Shown here piece after piece: positions 24,340 through 33,047 of a stretch of 37,546 nt of DNA; the first letter of the stretch is position 1, and every line of letters begins with the position of its first letter. The translations under genes were made by a program, and so were the position numbers. A model generated the notes under the pieces. That model saw only the letters and a list, made by a program, of their open reading frames with translations, was not told the DNA's origin and searched no databases. The DNA comes from Terriglobia bacterium (GTDB taxonomy: Bacteria; Acidobacteriota; Terriglobia; UBA7540): NCBI GenBank assembly GCA_020072925.1, contig JAIQGA010000012.1, forward strand, positions 1 to 37,546, given 5' to 3'.

Positions 24340-25419
24340 TTATTGCCTCTCAAGGTGAAGTTGGATGAGGGTTTCCTCGTCGGTGTGTCCCCATTGCCAG
24401 TCGGGAAACCACTTTGCGGCAACGCGTCGCGATAGGAACACCATAACTCCCCCCACCACGCACAATCCGATCAGGATGAGAATGAGAATGACATTCGCAA
24501 GGATCAGTTCGAGTACCTGCACGGCGAAAGGCTTATCGCCCGGGTAAGGCTCATCGCGCACGACCTGTCCTGCAACCCTAAACTCATCCATCAGCGCGTT
24601 AGCCGTGGCGGGAGAATCCGCGTTGAGAACCAGAAAGACGAACGACCCTTCACGCCGCCCGTAGATCGTTTGCGCACCTTGCACGCGATTAATTCCCAGG
24701 AAGTCCGTCATGGCGCCAAAACGAATGCGCGCAATCTGGGGTGTGGGATAACTCACGGCCAGCAAGCGTGAACGCGTTGCGCCGGTCTGATAGTCTCCCA
24801 CTTGCACTTCTCCGCCTTGATCGAACCCCAGGAGGTAAGCGCGGAAATCCGGTAGGACCTGCCGTGCGCCTTCAAGGCCCACGAGGTATTTAGAACTGCC
24901 GGGTACCAGATCCTTGGTGGGCATGGGGACGGGGAGCATCGTCAGAACCTGCGAGGGCGGTCGTGTGCCGCCCACGTAGATCAGCAGGGCGCGAAAATCA
25001 TCGTCCGAGAGCCCCGAATCGCGCGGGCGGAGGAAGCGAACGAAGTTCTTCCCGCGCGCCATAAGCGCGCCCTCCGAACACAATACTGCGAGCTGAATGC
25101 CTTTCTCCGGTTCCTGCCCCAGAGGGGAGTAGAAGGTGTAAAGCCCGTATGCCGCGGTGGCATCGGAGGCGGGTTCCACAATGACATTGACGTTGATCTT
25201 CCCGAGCTGATAGGTCCGCTGCTCCAGGTTCGTTACGCCGTATTCACGTTCCACGGCAGGGTCGCCGCCCCAATTCCGCAAGACGGTTAAGCCGAGTGGT
25301 TCGGAGGAAACCTGTCGCCAATTGGCGGCGGGCACCAACGGGATGGCCGTGGTCTGCCCGGCCGCAAATGACGCGCCTGCCAGCAGCACGATTATTAAGA
25401 GGGAGCTTTTCGCGAACAT
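24340..25419 (-). CDS. exported, C-terminally membrane-anchored protein of unknown function
   Basis: A 359-residue protein. Signal peptide at about 1-21 (LLIIVLLAGASFAAGQ), a long beta-rich outer domain, then one membrane helix (about 305-330, VILILILIGLCVVGGVMVFL) and a short basic cytoplasmic tail ending in HLERQ. The outer part resembles a family I associate with DUF6599 in acidobacteria, on the pattern WGGDPAVEREYGVTN and YGLYTFYSPLG; this match is weak. No enzyme motif is visible. The ATG at 25419 is preferred over a GTG three codons up. It lies 23 bases after the amidase gene and is probably co-transcribed, which places it in the cell-envelope group. Confidence 0.6.
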   Translation of the reverse strand: MFAKSSLLIIVLLAGASFAAGQTTAIPLVPAANWRQVSSEPLGLTVLRNWGGDPAVEREYGVTNLEQRTYQLGKINVNVIVEPASDATAAYGLYTFYSPLGQEPEKGIQLAVLCSEGALMARGKNFVRFLRPRDSGLSDDDFRALLIYVGGTRPPSQVLTMLPVPMPTKDLVPGSSKYLVGLEGARQVLPDFRAYLLGFDQGGEVQVGDYQTGATRSRLLAVSYPTPQIARIRFGAMTDFLGINRVQGAQTIYGRREGSFVFLVLNADSPATANALMDEFRVAGQVVRDEPYPGDKPFAVQVLELILANVILILILIGLCVVGGVMVFLSRRVAAKWFPDWQWGHTDEETLIQLHLERQ

Positions 25420-25442
25420 ACCCGCCACCAGTTCTTAGATTA

Positions 25443-27473
25443 TCAGAATTGTGGAGGGGTTGCTGAAGAAGTGCCCGGGGCTTGGGCTCGCTGCGCCACT
25501 TTGACACCTCCCAGGGTATTCACGTAATCGACCACTCCCTGATAGAGGGCCTCGGCGATCTTTTGCCGGTAGTCCGGCTTGCGCAGGAGTCGTTCGTCGC
25601 GCGGATTGGTGAGGAAGGAGATTTCCGCGAGAATCGAGGGCATGTTGGCGCCAATCAACACCACAAACGGCGCCTTCTTCACACCCCGGTCGCGCTGTTG
25701 CCCGCCGACCTTAATGATGCGCCGGTAAAGGTCGCGCTGAATCTGGTGGGCAAAATCCTGCGATTCCGTAATCTTCTCCGTCATTGCAATTTTCTTGATG
25801 AGGTCCTGGAGTTGATGCACCGATTCCTGGGAGGTGGCGTTTTCGCGCGCCGCCACTTCCAGAGCATCGGGGTTGGAAGTGAAATTCAGGTAATAAGTTT
25901 CAATGCCGCGCGCGCTGCGGTCCCGGCTGGCGTTGGCGTGGATCGAGACGAACAAGTCCGCGGCCTTCTCATTGGCAATGGCGGTACGTTCTTCGAGGGG
26001 GATAAACGTATCGTCGCTGCGGGTCATGACGACCTCGCAGCCGACCTTCTGCTCCAGGAGCTTACGCAGCCGCAGCCCGACATCCAGCACCACGTCTTTC
26101 TCCCTCAAGCCTGAGGGCCCAATGGTGCCCGTATCGTGTCCGCCATGGCCGGGGTCAATCACGATTCGCCCGATTTTGAGCCCCAGGGCGCGCGTAAGCG
26201 TGCGTGAGCCGGCCTCGGTCGGTGCGGCGGATTTGGGAGGCTTGGCTTCGGCCACTTCAGTCTTACCTGTGTCAGGTTTTCCAGATGATGCCTCCTCCGT
26301 GTCGGCAGGCGGCTTTGCGGTCGCGGTTTCCACCGGCTGAGGCGCCCCAGACTTGGCAGGCTTGCCAGATTTTGTTATTGCCGGAGCATTTTCGTCTGCA
26401 GCCTCGGGTTCGGGCTCGGCCTTCTGCTTTGATCCAGGACGCGACGCGGGCAAGTTATGCGCCGTCTGGCGGGGCGTCTCGTCAGCCGGCGCGCGGCGCA
26501 GACCAGATGGCGGCGTTTCGGCCTTCGCGGTGGTGGTTTCCGTCACGCCATGAATGTCGACAACCAGGCGGAATGGATTGGGCAGGGGAATAACCGAGTA
26601 GTCCTCGATCTTCTCGACATCCAGCACCACCCGCGTGACCGTTGGGGAGAACTGCGCTACGCGGACCTGGCGGAGGAAACCGTTCTCGACCGGGAAGGTC
26701 TTTCCCACCAGCGCCGGGCTGAGCCGGGTGTTTTGCAGGTCCAGGACGATGCGGTCAGGATTCCGCAATCGGCTGGTGTCAAACTTGACCTCGCCTTCCG
26801 TTCCGATCACGATGCGGGTGTAGTTCGGTCCCACCCAGTGGCGGATGGCCGTGACTTCCGGCAGCCCTCCGCTCCTCCGGGTTTCGATTTCCACCGTAGG
26901 GGGAGTTCCCTGGCTGGCGTTGCGTGCCGCAAGCATTTGCTCGATCTCTTTCAGCTTCTTTCGCGCTTCGCCTGCCTTTTCAGAGTGGGGATACTTTTCC
27001 AGGTATTTGCGAAACGATTGGCGAGCCGCCTCCGGGTCCTCCAGGTCGGAACGGTAAATCTCTGCGATGGTAAAGAGCGCGTCACCCGCGAGCCGGTGAT
27101 AGGGGTATTGATCGATGAGGAAGCCGTAAGCTTTTACGGAGTCGAGGTAGTAACGGTCGCTCGAAAAGACTCGACCCATCTCCTCCTCCAGCTCGGCAAT
27201 GGTGGAAAGCGCCACGGGCGCTTTACTGTAAGCCGGATTGAGCTGGTAAACCTCGCGGAAGGTGCGAATGACCTTCTCATAATCTGCTTTGGTCCGCTTG
27301 CTTTCGGGGCGGGACTGGAGCGTCGTCCGCATCCGCAAGGCGCGGTTGAAAGTGGCGATGGCACGCTCACGGCGTTCAGCGGAGACAGAAGGAAAACAGA
27401 AGGCGGGAAAGGCCAGAAGCAAGGCCAGGAGGAGTGCTCGTTGCCTCAGTGTACGTTGTGCGATCAACTTCAC
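25443..27473 (-). CDS. N-acetylmuramoyl-L-alanine amidase with AMIN and Amidase_3
   Basis: A 676-residue periplasmic peptidoglycan amidase (AmiC-type), which cuts the bond between muramic acid and the stem peptide. Order: signal peptide (ALLLALLLAFPAFCFPSVSA), TPR-like helices at about 30-200 (FREVYQLNPAYSKAPVALSTI, ARQSFRKYLEKYPHSEKAGEA), an AMIN domain at about 210-300 (RIVLDLQNTRLSPALVG), a Pro/Ala/Lys-rich linker of about 120 residues, then Amidase_3. The zinc site is IDPGHGG, an EER Glu, FVSIHANAS; ILAEISFLTNP holds the catalytic Glu. The start at GTG 27473 has GGAG upstream and a signal peptide, though the frame is open 96 bases further up. It is paired with the lytic transglycosylase gene upstream. 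AMIN suggests recruitment to the division site or the pilus complex. Confidence 0.9.
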   Translation of the reverse strand: MKLIAQRTLRQRALLLALLLAFPAFCFPSVSAERRERAIATFNRALRMRTTLQSRPESKRTKADYEKVIRTFREVYQLNPAYSKAPVALSTIAELEEEMGRVFSSDRYYLDSVKAYGFLIDQYPYHRLAGDALFTIAEIYRSDLEDPEAARQSFRKYLEKYPHSEKAGEARKKLKEIEQMLAARNASQGTPPTVEIETRRSGGLPEVTAIRHWVGPNYTRIVIGTEGEVKFDTSRLRNPDRIVLDLQNTRLSPALVGKTFPVENGFLRQVRVAQFSPTVTRVVLDVEKIEDYSVIPLPNPFRLVVDIHGVTETTTAKAETPPSGLRRAPADETPRQTAHNLPASRPGSKQKAEPEPEAADENAPAITKSGKPAKSGAPQPVETATAKPPADTEEASSGKPDTGKTEVAEAKPPKSAAPTEAGSRTLTRALGLKIGRIVIDPGHGGHDTGTIGPSGLREKDVVLDVGLRLRKLLEQKVGCEVVMTRSDDTFIPLEERTAIANEKAADLFVSIHANASRDRSARGIETYYLNFTSNPDALEVAARENATSQESVHQLQDLIKKIAMTEKITESQDFAHQIQRDLYRRIIKVGGQQRDRGVKKAPFVVLIGANMPSILAEISFLTNPRDERLLRKPDYRQKIAEALYQGVVDYVNTLGGVKVAQRAQAPGTSSATPPQF

Positions 27474-27650
27474 CCGTTTCGTCTCCGCGCCAAGCCTCAA
27501 CGCCCGCGTCCCCACGGGGCTGCGGGGTGGCTCCTGGGGACTAGTCCCGGTCCGGGTTGCTCCTCCCAAGGTGGCACAAGTTGCTTGGACCGGGCGGCGG
27601 ACCTCCGTCGCGACGCTGGCCGCGACAAGCGGGAACGGTCCTAGCCAAAC

Positions 27651-28349
27651 CTACTCGACGTTCGTGTAATGCACCACCCCTTGCGCATCGACGTAACGGA
27701 TTATAGGTGCTTTGGGCGGCTCTTCCGGCGTCCGGGCTTTGGCGGTTTTGACTTCCGCCGGCGGCTGGTAGATCTTCTTCACCTTGCGCACGTAGTCGCG
27801 CGTTTCGGTAAAGGCCGGGATGCCGCCCGACCGCAGCACGGAGTTTTCGCCGGCATTGTACGCTGCCAGCGAGAGCGTCAGGTCTCCCCCAAAAAGTTTC
27901 AGCAAGTCCTTCAGGTAATTAACTCCCCCTTCGATGTTTTGTTTTGGGTCAAAGGGATTATCGACCCCGTATCGCTGCGCGGTCGCCGGGATGAGCTGCA
28001 TCAGCCCCATGGCGCCCTTGCGTGAGACGGCGTTGGGGTTGTAATCGGACTCTACCGAGATGATGGCGTGAACAAGCCTGGGATCGACTTGCTGGCGGTC
28101 CGCGGTCTGCTCGACCAGATGTTCGATGTCCGCAGAAGGGGCGGCGGGCGTGAAGCTGCGGTGAGAGCGGAAACTGCGCGTCGCCCAGTCGACGCGGGTA
28201 GCGGGTTCGCCGGTGTTGATGTAGATCTTGTGGCCGTGCTCGTCGATGATCGCGACAATCTGGTCGGCGCGTGCCGGACAAACCAGCGCCAACACAATCG
28301 CCAGACCCCAACTGGCTGCGACGAGGTACGAATAGGTCTGCCTGCGCAT
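27651..28349 (-). CDS. lytic transglycosylase (SLT domain)
   Basis: A 232-residue periplasmic murein lytic transglycosylase of the Slt/MltE group, which cleaves the MurNAc-GlcNAc bond to give 1,6-anhydro products. Signal peptide at about 1-28. IVAIIDEHGHKIYINTGE and PIIRYVDAQGVVHYTN at the two ends are short DUF4124-like beta segments. The SLT core has ISVESDYNPNAVS (catalytic Glu), KGAMGLMQLIPATAQRYG, NIEGGVNYLKDLL and SLAAYNAG. All motifs are intact. The ATG has GGGAG upstream, inside a structured leader (28351-28379). It is followed by the amidase gene, so the pair forms a cell-wall cleavage unit. Confidence 0.93.
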   Translation of the reverse strand: MRRQTYSYLVAASWGLAIVLALVCPARADQIVAIIDEHGHKIYINTGEPATRVDWATRSFRSHRSFTPAAPSADIEHLVEQTADRQQVDPRLVHAIISVESDYNPNAVSRKGAMGLMQLIPATAQRYGVDNPFDPKQNIEGGVNYLKDLLKLFGGDLTLSLAAYNAGENSVLRSGGIPAFTETRDYVRKVKKIYQPPAEVKTAKARTPEEPPKAPIIRYVDAQGVVHYTNVE

Positions 28350-28350
28350 T

Positions 28351-28379
28351 GAGCTCCCGGCTCTGAAATCTCAGAGCTC
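28351..28379 (-). promoter_or_regulatory. leader with two mutually exclusive pairings at the RBS
   Basis: On the minus strand GCTCTGA pairs with TCAGAGC (28360-28366 with 28371-28377, loop of 4) just upstream of the CCGGGAG ribosome binding site (28354-28360). A second pairing joins GAGCTC at 28374-28379 to GAGCTC at 28351-28356, next to the start codon. The two share bases 28374-28377, so only one can form. The rest of the leader (28380-28512) is GC-rich and has further short hairpins such as GGACC/GGTCC. Riboswitch-like, but I could not match it to a named class. Confidence 0.5.
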
Positions 28380-28518
28380 TTTAGAACTCATCCCCCTCCG
28401 ACTTGACTCGGGCTTCAGCATCCTTTGCCCGGCCCTGGGACCTTGCCACCCCTGGCGACGCTGGCGCCTTCTCTCTCGCCCGGGTTCCGGACCACTCCGG
28501 TCCGTTGATCGTGTCGGG

Positions 28519-28548
28519 ATTATATCACTCGGCATACAGCAAGGTAAA
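28519..28548 (-). promoter_or_regulatory. promoter of the lytic transglycosylase leader
   Basis: Minus strand: exact TATAAT (28519-28524) and TTTACC (28543-28548; 4 of 6) with an 18-base spacer. Expected start near 28512, about 160 bases before the ATG at 28349. Confidence 0.55.
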
Positions 28549-28636
28549 TACGTGGAGTCACCGGCTTCTGACAAGCATTGTCAATTGGGCCGAGTGGGCA
28601 TCCATGCCTTCAACCGATTTGGCTCAGGTCGTCTCT

Positions 28637-28671
28637 TTGACTGCCAACTGTTGACTGTCGACTGTCAACTT
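28637..28671. repeat. 7-bp tandem repeat, 5 units (TTGACTG type)
   Basis: TTGACTG, CCAACTG, TTGACTG, TCGACTG, TCAACTT in a row without indels. It lies in the gap between gpmA and the lytic transglycosylase leader, about 90 bases upstream of that promoter and 27 bases after the gpmA stop codon. Same period as the arrays at 3417 and 35190. Confidence 0.75.
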
Positions 28672-28698
28672 GTGACAAGCAGACAGAAATGGCCAAGC

Positions 28699-29448
28699 CT
28701 AGGTCTTCCGCTTTCCTTGGTCGGCGACGGCTTGCGCGGCGCGCTTCACGGCTTCAGGATCGCCGAGGTAGAAGTGCCGAAGCGGCTTCAAGTCGTTGTC
28801 TAGTTCGTAGACCAGAGGAATGCCGGTGGGAATATTCAGCCCCACGATTTCCTGCTCGGAGACGTTGTCCAGGTACTTGACCAGCCCGCGCAGGCTGTTG
28901 CCATGCGCGGCAATGATCACGCGCTGGCCGGAGCGCACCGTGGGCGCGATGGACTCGTGCCAGTAGGGAAGCGTGCGGGCGATAGTGTCCTTGAGGCATT
29001 CCGTCAGAGGAAGTTCCTCGGCTTTGAGGTCAGCATAGCGCGGGTCTTTGCCCGGAAAGCGCGAGTCGTCCGGCGTGAGCTCCGGCGGCCGCACGTCATA
29101 GCTTCGGCGCCAGATGTGGACTTGCGCCTCGCCGTATTTCGCCGCGGTCTGCGCCTTGTTCAGGCCCTGCAACGCGCCGTAGTGCCGCTCGTTCAGACGC
29201 CAACTGTTGTGAATGGGAATCCACATCTGGTCCATCTCCTCGAGCGCCAGCCAGAGCGTTTTGATGGCGCGCTTCAGCACCGAGGTAAACGCCACGTCGA
29301 AAACATAACCCTCCTGGCGCATCGCGCGCCCGCCTTCAATCGCTTCCTGCGCGCCCTTCTCGCTCAGGCCGACGTCTGTCCAGCCCGTGAAAAGATTCTC
29401 CTTGTTCCAGATGCTTTCACCGTGCCGCAATAAAACCACCTTGTGCAT
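28699..29448 (-). CDS. gpmA: 2,3-bisphosphoglycerate-dependent phosphoglycerate mutase
   Basis: A 249-residue cofactor-dependent phosphoglycerate mutase, which interconverts 3- and 2-phosphoglycerate in glycolysis. [10 protein letters not shown] carries the phospho-accepting His. Then comes [12 protein letters not shown], and [14 protein letters not shown] holds the catalytic Glu and the substrate-binding Arg. The second His lies in [14 protein letters not shown]. All catalytic residues are intact and the length is normal (E. coli GpmA 250). The ribosome binding site GGAGAT is well placed. It is a single gene, with dispersed repeat copy 3 upstream. Confidence 0.97.
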   Translation of the reverse strand: MHKVVLLRHGESIWNKENLFTGWTDVGLSEKGAQEAIEGGRAMRQEGYVFDVAFTSVLKRAIKTLWLALEEMDQMWIPIHNSWRLNERHYGALQGLNKAQTAAKYGEAQVHIWRRSYDVRPPELTPDDSRFPGKDPRYADLKAEELPLTECLKDTIARTLPYWHESIAPTVRSGQRVIIAAHGNSLRGLVKYLDNVSEQEIVGLNIPTGIPLVYELDNDLKPLRHFYLGDPEAVKRAAQAVADQGKRKT

Positions 29449-29581
29449 GCATGATCTCCGTTCCTCAGCAATCCTGCTGATAAGATGACAAACGCACCAT
29501 TATATGCGGAAAGCTATCCGTGTAGGGGGTGAGTCCAGGCCCTGCAAGTGGCGAGCAGGCCGATGGAGAGGCCTCGGATCA

Positions 29582-29671
29582 TGTCATTCTGAGCGAAGCG
29601 AAGAATCCCGGCATTTGCAGAATCAGGCAAATGCAGGGATCCTTCGGCGCCTGCGGCGCCTCAGGATGACA
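29582..29671. repeat. dispersed ~90-bp palindromic repeat, copy 3
   Basis: TGTCATTCTGAGCGAAGCGA at the left and CTCAGGATGACA at the right, with CATTTGCAG..CAAATGCAGGGATCCTTCG in the middle. It is the most symmetric of the three copies: the arms GCATTTG and CAAATGC face each other, so nearly the whole unit folds on itself. It lies between the gpmA start and the coiled-coil gene. Confidence 0.82.
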
Positions 29672-29696
29672 GTTCGCTGAATATCTCATCGTGCCG

Positions 29697-30035
29697 CTAA
29701 GTTTTCCCAGGGGGATTGCCGTCACCTTTTTGAATGCCTTGGATGAAGGCATCCATGCGCTGAAGCAGACTGGTCAGTGCGCCGAGCATGACAGCCTGCT
29801 GGTCCTCCACTCTTACGAGCCGCTGCTCGTGCGCTTCCATTATCTCGACCATTTGGAGGAGTCGCTGATTGTGCGTTTCAGAAACCTTCGCTAATCGATC
29901 GGTGACTGTATAGAGGTCGTGTATCGCGCCAGCAAGATCCTCAACCCTTCGGTCAAGGCGGTCCAACATCTCTCCTTGCACGACGAGGTTGTCGGTCACC
30001 CGCTGAAGAGTACTCTCCATTTCCTGGAAGGTCAT
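29697..30035 (-). CDS. small coiled-coil protein downstream of alaS
   Basis: A 112-residue protein that is almost entirely heptad coiled coil (MESTLQRVTDNLVVQ, LDRLDRRVEDLAGAI, MEAHEQRLVRVEDQQA). It has no signal peptide or membrane segment and ends in a Gly/Pro-rich tail. The ATG at 30035 is preferred to an earlier in-frame start because AAGGA lies seven bases before it. It starts 36 bases after alaS and is probably in the same transcript. Many bacteria carry short coiled-coil proteins of this type without known role. Confidence 0.65.
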   Translation of the reverse strand: MTFQEMESTLQRVTDNLVVQGEMLDRLDRRVEDLAGAIHDLYTVTDRLAKVSETHNQRLLQMVEIMEAHEQRLVRVEDQQAVMLGALTSLLQRMDAFIQGIQKGDGNPPGKT

Positions 30036-30071
30036 GACAACATCCTTATCCCTCGCAAGCATACCACGACC

Positions 30072-32969
30072 TTACAGCATCTTCTCGATAATGGTTGGAA
30101 TGGCCTGGAGGGATTCTCCGAGCTTGGCGGGGTTCTTCCCACCGGCTTCCGCCAAGTCCTTTCGCCCGCCGCCCGAGCCTTCGACAAACGCCGCGGCCTG
30201 CTTCACGATTTTTCCGGCGTCGAGCTTGTTCGTCAGGTCTTGGGTGACGGCGGCGATGAGCGAGACTTTTCCATCCGCGACGCTGCCCAGAACAATCACG
30301 CCGGACTGGAGTTTGGCGCGCAAATCGTCCACCATCTGCCGCATTGCGGAGCGGTCGGTGACCTCGACCTGCGCGGCGATGACGCGCACGCCCTTCACGT
30401 CGCGCGCCTGCTCGACCAGTCGGCCCGCCTGCGAGGCGGCGCGCTTCATCTGCTGCGCCTCAAGTTCCTTGCGCAGCTTCTTCTCGGCTTCCGTGAGCTT
30501 CTCGGCCGCCTGAAGCAGTTCGTCCGGCTTGGCGCGCAGCGTGTTCGACAGTAGCGCCAGCGTCTCGCTGGCTTGCCGCAGTTGATGCAGCACGCCCGTG
30601 CCGGTCAGCGCCTCGATGCGGCGCGTTCCCGCCGCCACACTCGATTCGGAGGCAATCTTGAACAGGCCAATGTCGCCCGTGCGCCGCACGTGGGTGCCGC
30701 CGCAGAGCTCCTTGGAGAAACTGCCGTCCGCAATCGAGACCACGCGCACCTTGTCGCCGTACTTTTCGCCGAACAGCGCCATGGCCCCGGAATTGACGGC
30801 GCTGTCCAGGTCCATGACGTTCGTGACAACTTCTTCGTTCTTGAGCACGTGCTCGTTGACCAGGTCTTCGATGTCGAGCAGGTCCTGCTCGTCAAGCCCG
30901 GCGAAGTGGGAGAAATCGAAGCGCAACCGGTCCGGCGCCACCAGCGAGCCTGCTTGCTTCACGTGCGTGCCGAGCGTCGTTCGCAAGGCAGCATGGAGCA
31001 GGTGCGTGGCTGTATGATTTCGGCGAATGGCGTCGCGGCGTTCGGTGTCCGCCTTGGCCGTCACTAGGTCGCCGACGCGCAGCGTGTCGCGCGCAATGGC
31101 CTTGTGGACGATGAGCCCGCTCACCGGACGATAGGTGTCCGTCACGTGCGCCAGTTCGTGGTCGCTGCCGGGCGTGAAGAAAAACCCCGTGTCGCCCACC
31201 TGCCCGCCCGCTTCGGCGTAGAACGGCGTGTGATCCAGAATCACTTCGATTGCGTTTCCTGGCTTAGCTTCGCGAATGGTCTCACCCTTCCGCACTAGCC
31301 CCAGGATGCGGCAATCGCTCGAAGTCGTCTTGGTATAGCCCTCGAAGGCTGTTTCCCCCTCTTCGGCAAGGTGAAGGAAAATGGGCGGAGCGACTTTCCT
31401 TTCAGCGCCCTTCCAACTTGCCCGCGCGCGTTCGCGCTGCCGTTCCATCTCGGCGTTGTAACCATCCATGTCGACGTCGAGTCCGTAACTCACGACAACG
31501 TCACGGACAAACTCGGGCCGAAGCCCGAAGGTGTCGTGGAGTCGGAAGAGATCAGCACCATTAATCCGGGGAAGTCCCTCAAATCCAGGCCCAGGGCTGA
31601 GCCACGCGTCCTTGAGAGCGGCCACTAACTGCGCGTCCAGCGGATTTCTGCTTTCTTTGCCCAATTGGCCCACCTTATACTGCGCCATGCCCGTGCCAAG
31701 AGCGTGAGCGGAGGGGGAGAGATTGGGACCCAGAGTCTCCAAGGGTTCGCGCGTGTTCAAGACCTTTTTCAGCTCGGAGCTCGCGCCAGGATAAGATTCC
31801 TTGACGGCCCTGAAGGGCGCATGAAGACCCGAAGGGAAATACACTATCGCCGAATTCATCTCCTCCAAGCCCCGTCGCGTTGTTTGCGCATACCTCTCCT
31901 CCTCGATCTTGATCGCCTTGGCGACGTGCTGTTCAGTCTCAAGGAGTTCAGGGTAAGCGTCCTTTATCATCTGGACGACGTGAGCCGCCATCTTGAAGAG
32001 GAACGGCTCATTCAAGCCGAGGGTCTGGCCGTGGTAGAGGGCCCGGCGCATGATGAGGCGGAGCACGTACCCGCGGCCTTCGTTCGAGGGCAGCACGCCA
32101 TCGGAAATCAGGAACGTGGACGCGCGCGCGTGGTCGGCGATGATGCGCAGCGAGACATCGGTATCGTGATTCGCGCCGTACTCGACGTTGGCGAGGTTTG
32201 ACGCTTCCTCGATGAGGGGTTGGAAGAGGTCTGTATCGAAATTCGAGACCTTCCCCTGGAGGACGGCAGTCAATCTCTCGAGTCCCGCGCCGGTATCGAT
32301 GGAGGGGCGGGGCAGGGGAGTCATATTCCCTTGCTCGTCGCGATTGAATTGCATGAAGACGAGGTTCCAAAGTTCGACGTAGCGCCCGCAATCACAGGGA
32401 AACTTGCAGTCGGTGTGGCCGAGGTCGCTCGCCTCGGAGCCCATATCGTAGTGCAGTTCCGAGCACGGCCCGCAGGGGCCCGTCTCGCCCATGGCCCAGA
32501 AATTGTCCTTCTCATCCATGCGGAAGATGCGCTCGCGCGGCACAATCTTCGCCCAGAGTTCTTCCGCCTCGTCGTCCTCGCGGAACACTGTGGCGTAGAG
32601 CTTCGCGGGCAGGATACCGTAACCCTGCGTGATGAGTTCCCAAGCCCAGGGAATCGCTTCCTTCTTGAAATAGTCACCGAAGGAAAAGTTCCCGAGCATT
32701 TCGAAAAACGTGTGGTGGCGACGCGTGCGGCCGACCTGTTCGAGGTCGTTGTGTTTGCCGCCCGCGCGCACGCATTTCTGCGATGAGCAAGCGCGCGAGT
32801 AGTCTCGCCGCTCTCGCCCCAGGAATACGTCCTTAAACTGGTTCATGCCGGCGTTGGCGAAGAGCAGGGTGGGGTCGTTGGCCGGGACGAGGGAGGAGGA
32901 CGGCACAGCACGGTGGCCGCGCGTCTCAAAGAACTTTAGAAAGCCCGTTCTAATCTCGCTTGATTTCAT
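30072..32969 (-). CDS. alaS: alanyl-tRNA synthetase
   Basis: A 965-residue AlaRS, which charges tRNA-Ala and edits mischarged tRNA. The N-terminal class II core includes FFxxxGH (FFETRGHRAVPSS), GMNQFKDVFLG and RVG-like motif 2. The editing domain has the zinc motif HTATHLLHAAL, followed by CGGTHVRRTGDIG. The C-terminal DHHA1-like part ends in GGGRKDLAEAGGKNP. E. coli AlaRS has 876 residues. Most of the excess lies in one insertion of about 97 residues (372-468, bases 31566-31856) between RRGLEEM and INGADLFRLHDTFG, where normally a short linker sits. The insertion is in frame and has no stop. The four-helix-bundle gene lies just upstream. Confidence 0.95.
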   Translation of the reverse strand: MKSSEIRTGFLKFFETRGHRAVPSSSLVPANDPTLLFANAGMNQFKDVFLGRERRDYSRACSSQKCVRAGGKHNDLEQVGRTRRHHTFFEMLGNFSFGDYFKKEAIPWAWELITQGYGILPAKLYATVFREDDEAEELWAKIVPRERIFRMDEKDNFWAMGETGPCGPCSELHYDMGSEASDLGHTDCKFPCDCGRYVELWNLVFMQFNRDEQGNMTPLPRPSIDTGAGLERLTAVLQGKVSNFDTDLFQPLIEEASNLANVEYGANHDTDVSLRIIADHARASTFLISDGVLPSNEGRGYVLRLIMRRALYHGQTLGLNEPFLFKMAAHVVQMIKDAYPELLETEQHVAKAIKIEEERYAQTTRRGLEEMNSAIVYFPSGLHAPFRAVKESYPGASSELKKVLNTREPLETLGPNLSPSAHALGTGMAQYKVGQLGKESRNPLDAQLVAALKDAWLSPGPGFEGLPRINGADLFRLHDTFGLRPEFVRDVVVSYGLDVDMDGYNAEMERQRERARASWKGAERKVAPPIFLHLAEEGETAFEGYTKTTSSDCRILGLVRKGETIREAKPGNAIEVILDHTPFYAEAGGQVGDTGFFFTPGSDHELAHVTDTYRPVSGLIVHKAIARDTLRVGDLVTAKADTERRDAIRRNHTATHLLHAALRTTLGTHVKQAGSLVAPDRLRFDFSHFAGLDEQDLLDIEDLVNEHVLKNEEVVTNVMDLDSAVNSGAMALFGEKYGDKVRVVSIADGSFSKELCGGTHVRRTGDIGLFKIASESSVAAGTRRIEALTGTGVLHQLRQASETLALLSNTLRAKPDELLQAAEKLTEAEKKLRKELEAQQMKRAASQAGRLVEQARDVKGVRVIAAQVEVTDRSAMRQMVDDLRAKLQSGVIVLGSVADGKVSLIAAVTQDLTNKLDAGKIVKQAAAFVEGSGGGRKDLAEAGGKNPAKLGESLQAIPTIIEKML

Positions 32970-33002
32970 CGTTTATGCATAGCCGTTCTATTGGAGTTCT
33001 AA

Positions 33003-33030
33003 ATGGTGAATAGTGAATGGTGAATAGTGA
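33003..33030. repeat. left heptamer array of the four-helix-bundle cassette
   Basis: Four units: ATGGTGA, ATAGTGA, ATGGTGA, ATAGTGA, strictly alternating. The inverted counterpart is at 33493-33520. The two flank the four-helix-bundle gene on both sides, 17 bases from its stop codon at this end. Confidence 0.85.
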
Positions 33031-33047
33031 ATTGCCAATCCAACGAC

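Noticed and set aside
26457-27644. 395-residue frame antisense to the amidase
   Set aside because: The minus strand has AMIN and Amidase_3 motifs; this frame shows none.
28380-28512. Leader as a cyclic di-AMP (ydaO) or cyclic di-GMP riboswitch
   Set aside because: GGGGTGGCAAGG and GCCCGAGT loosely recall ydaO, but the conserved CAGCTAACC block and the GCAAAGCC of GEMM are absent.
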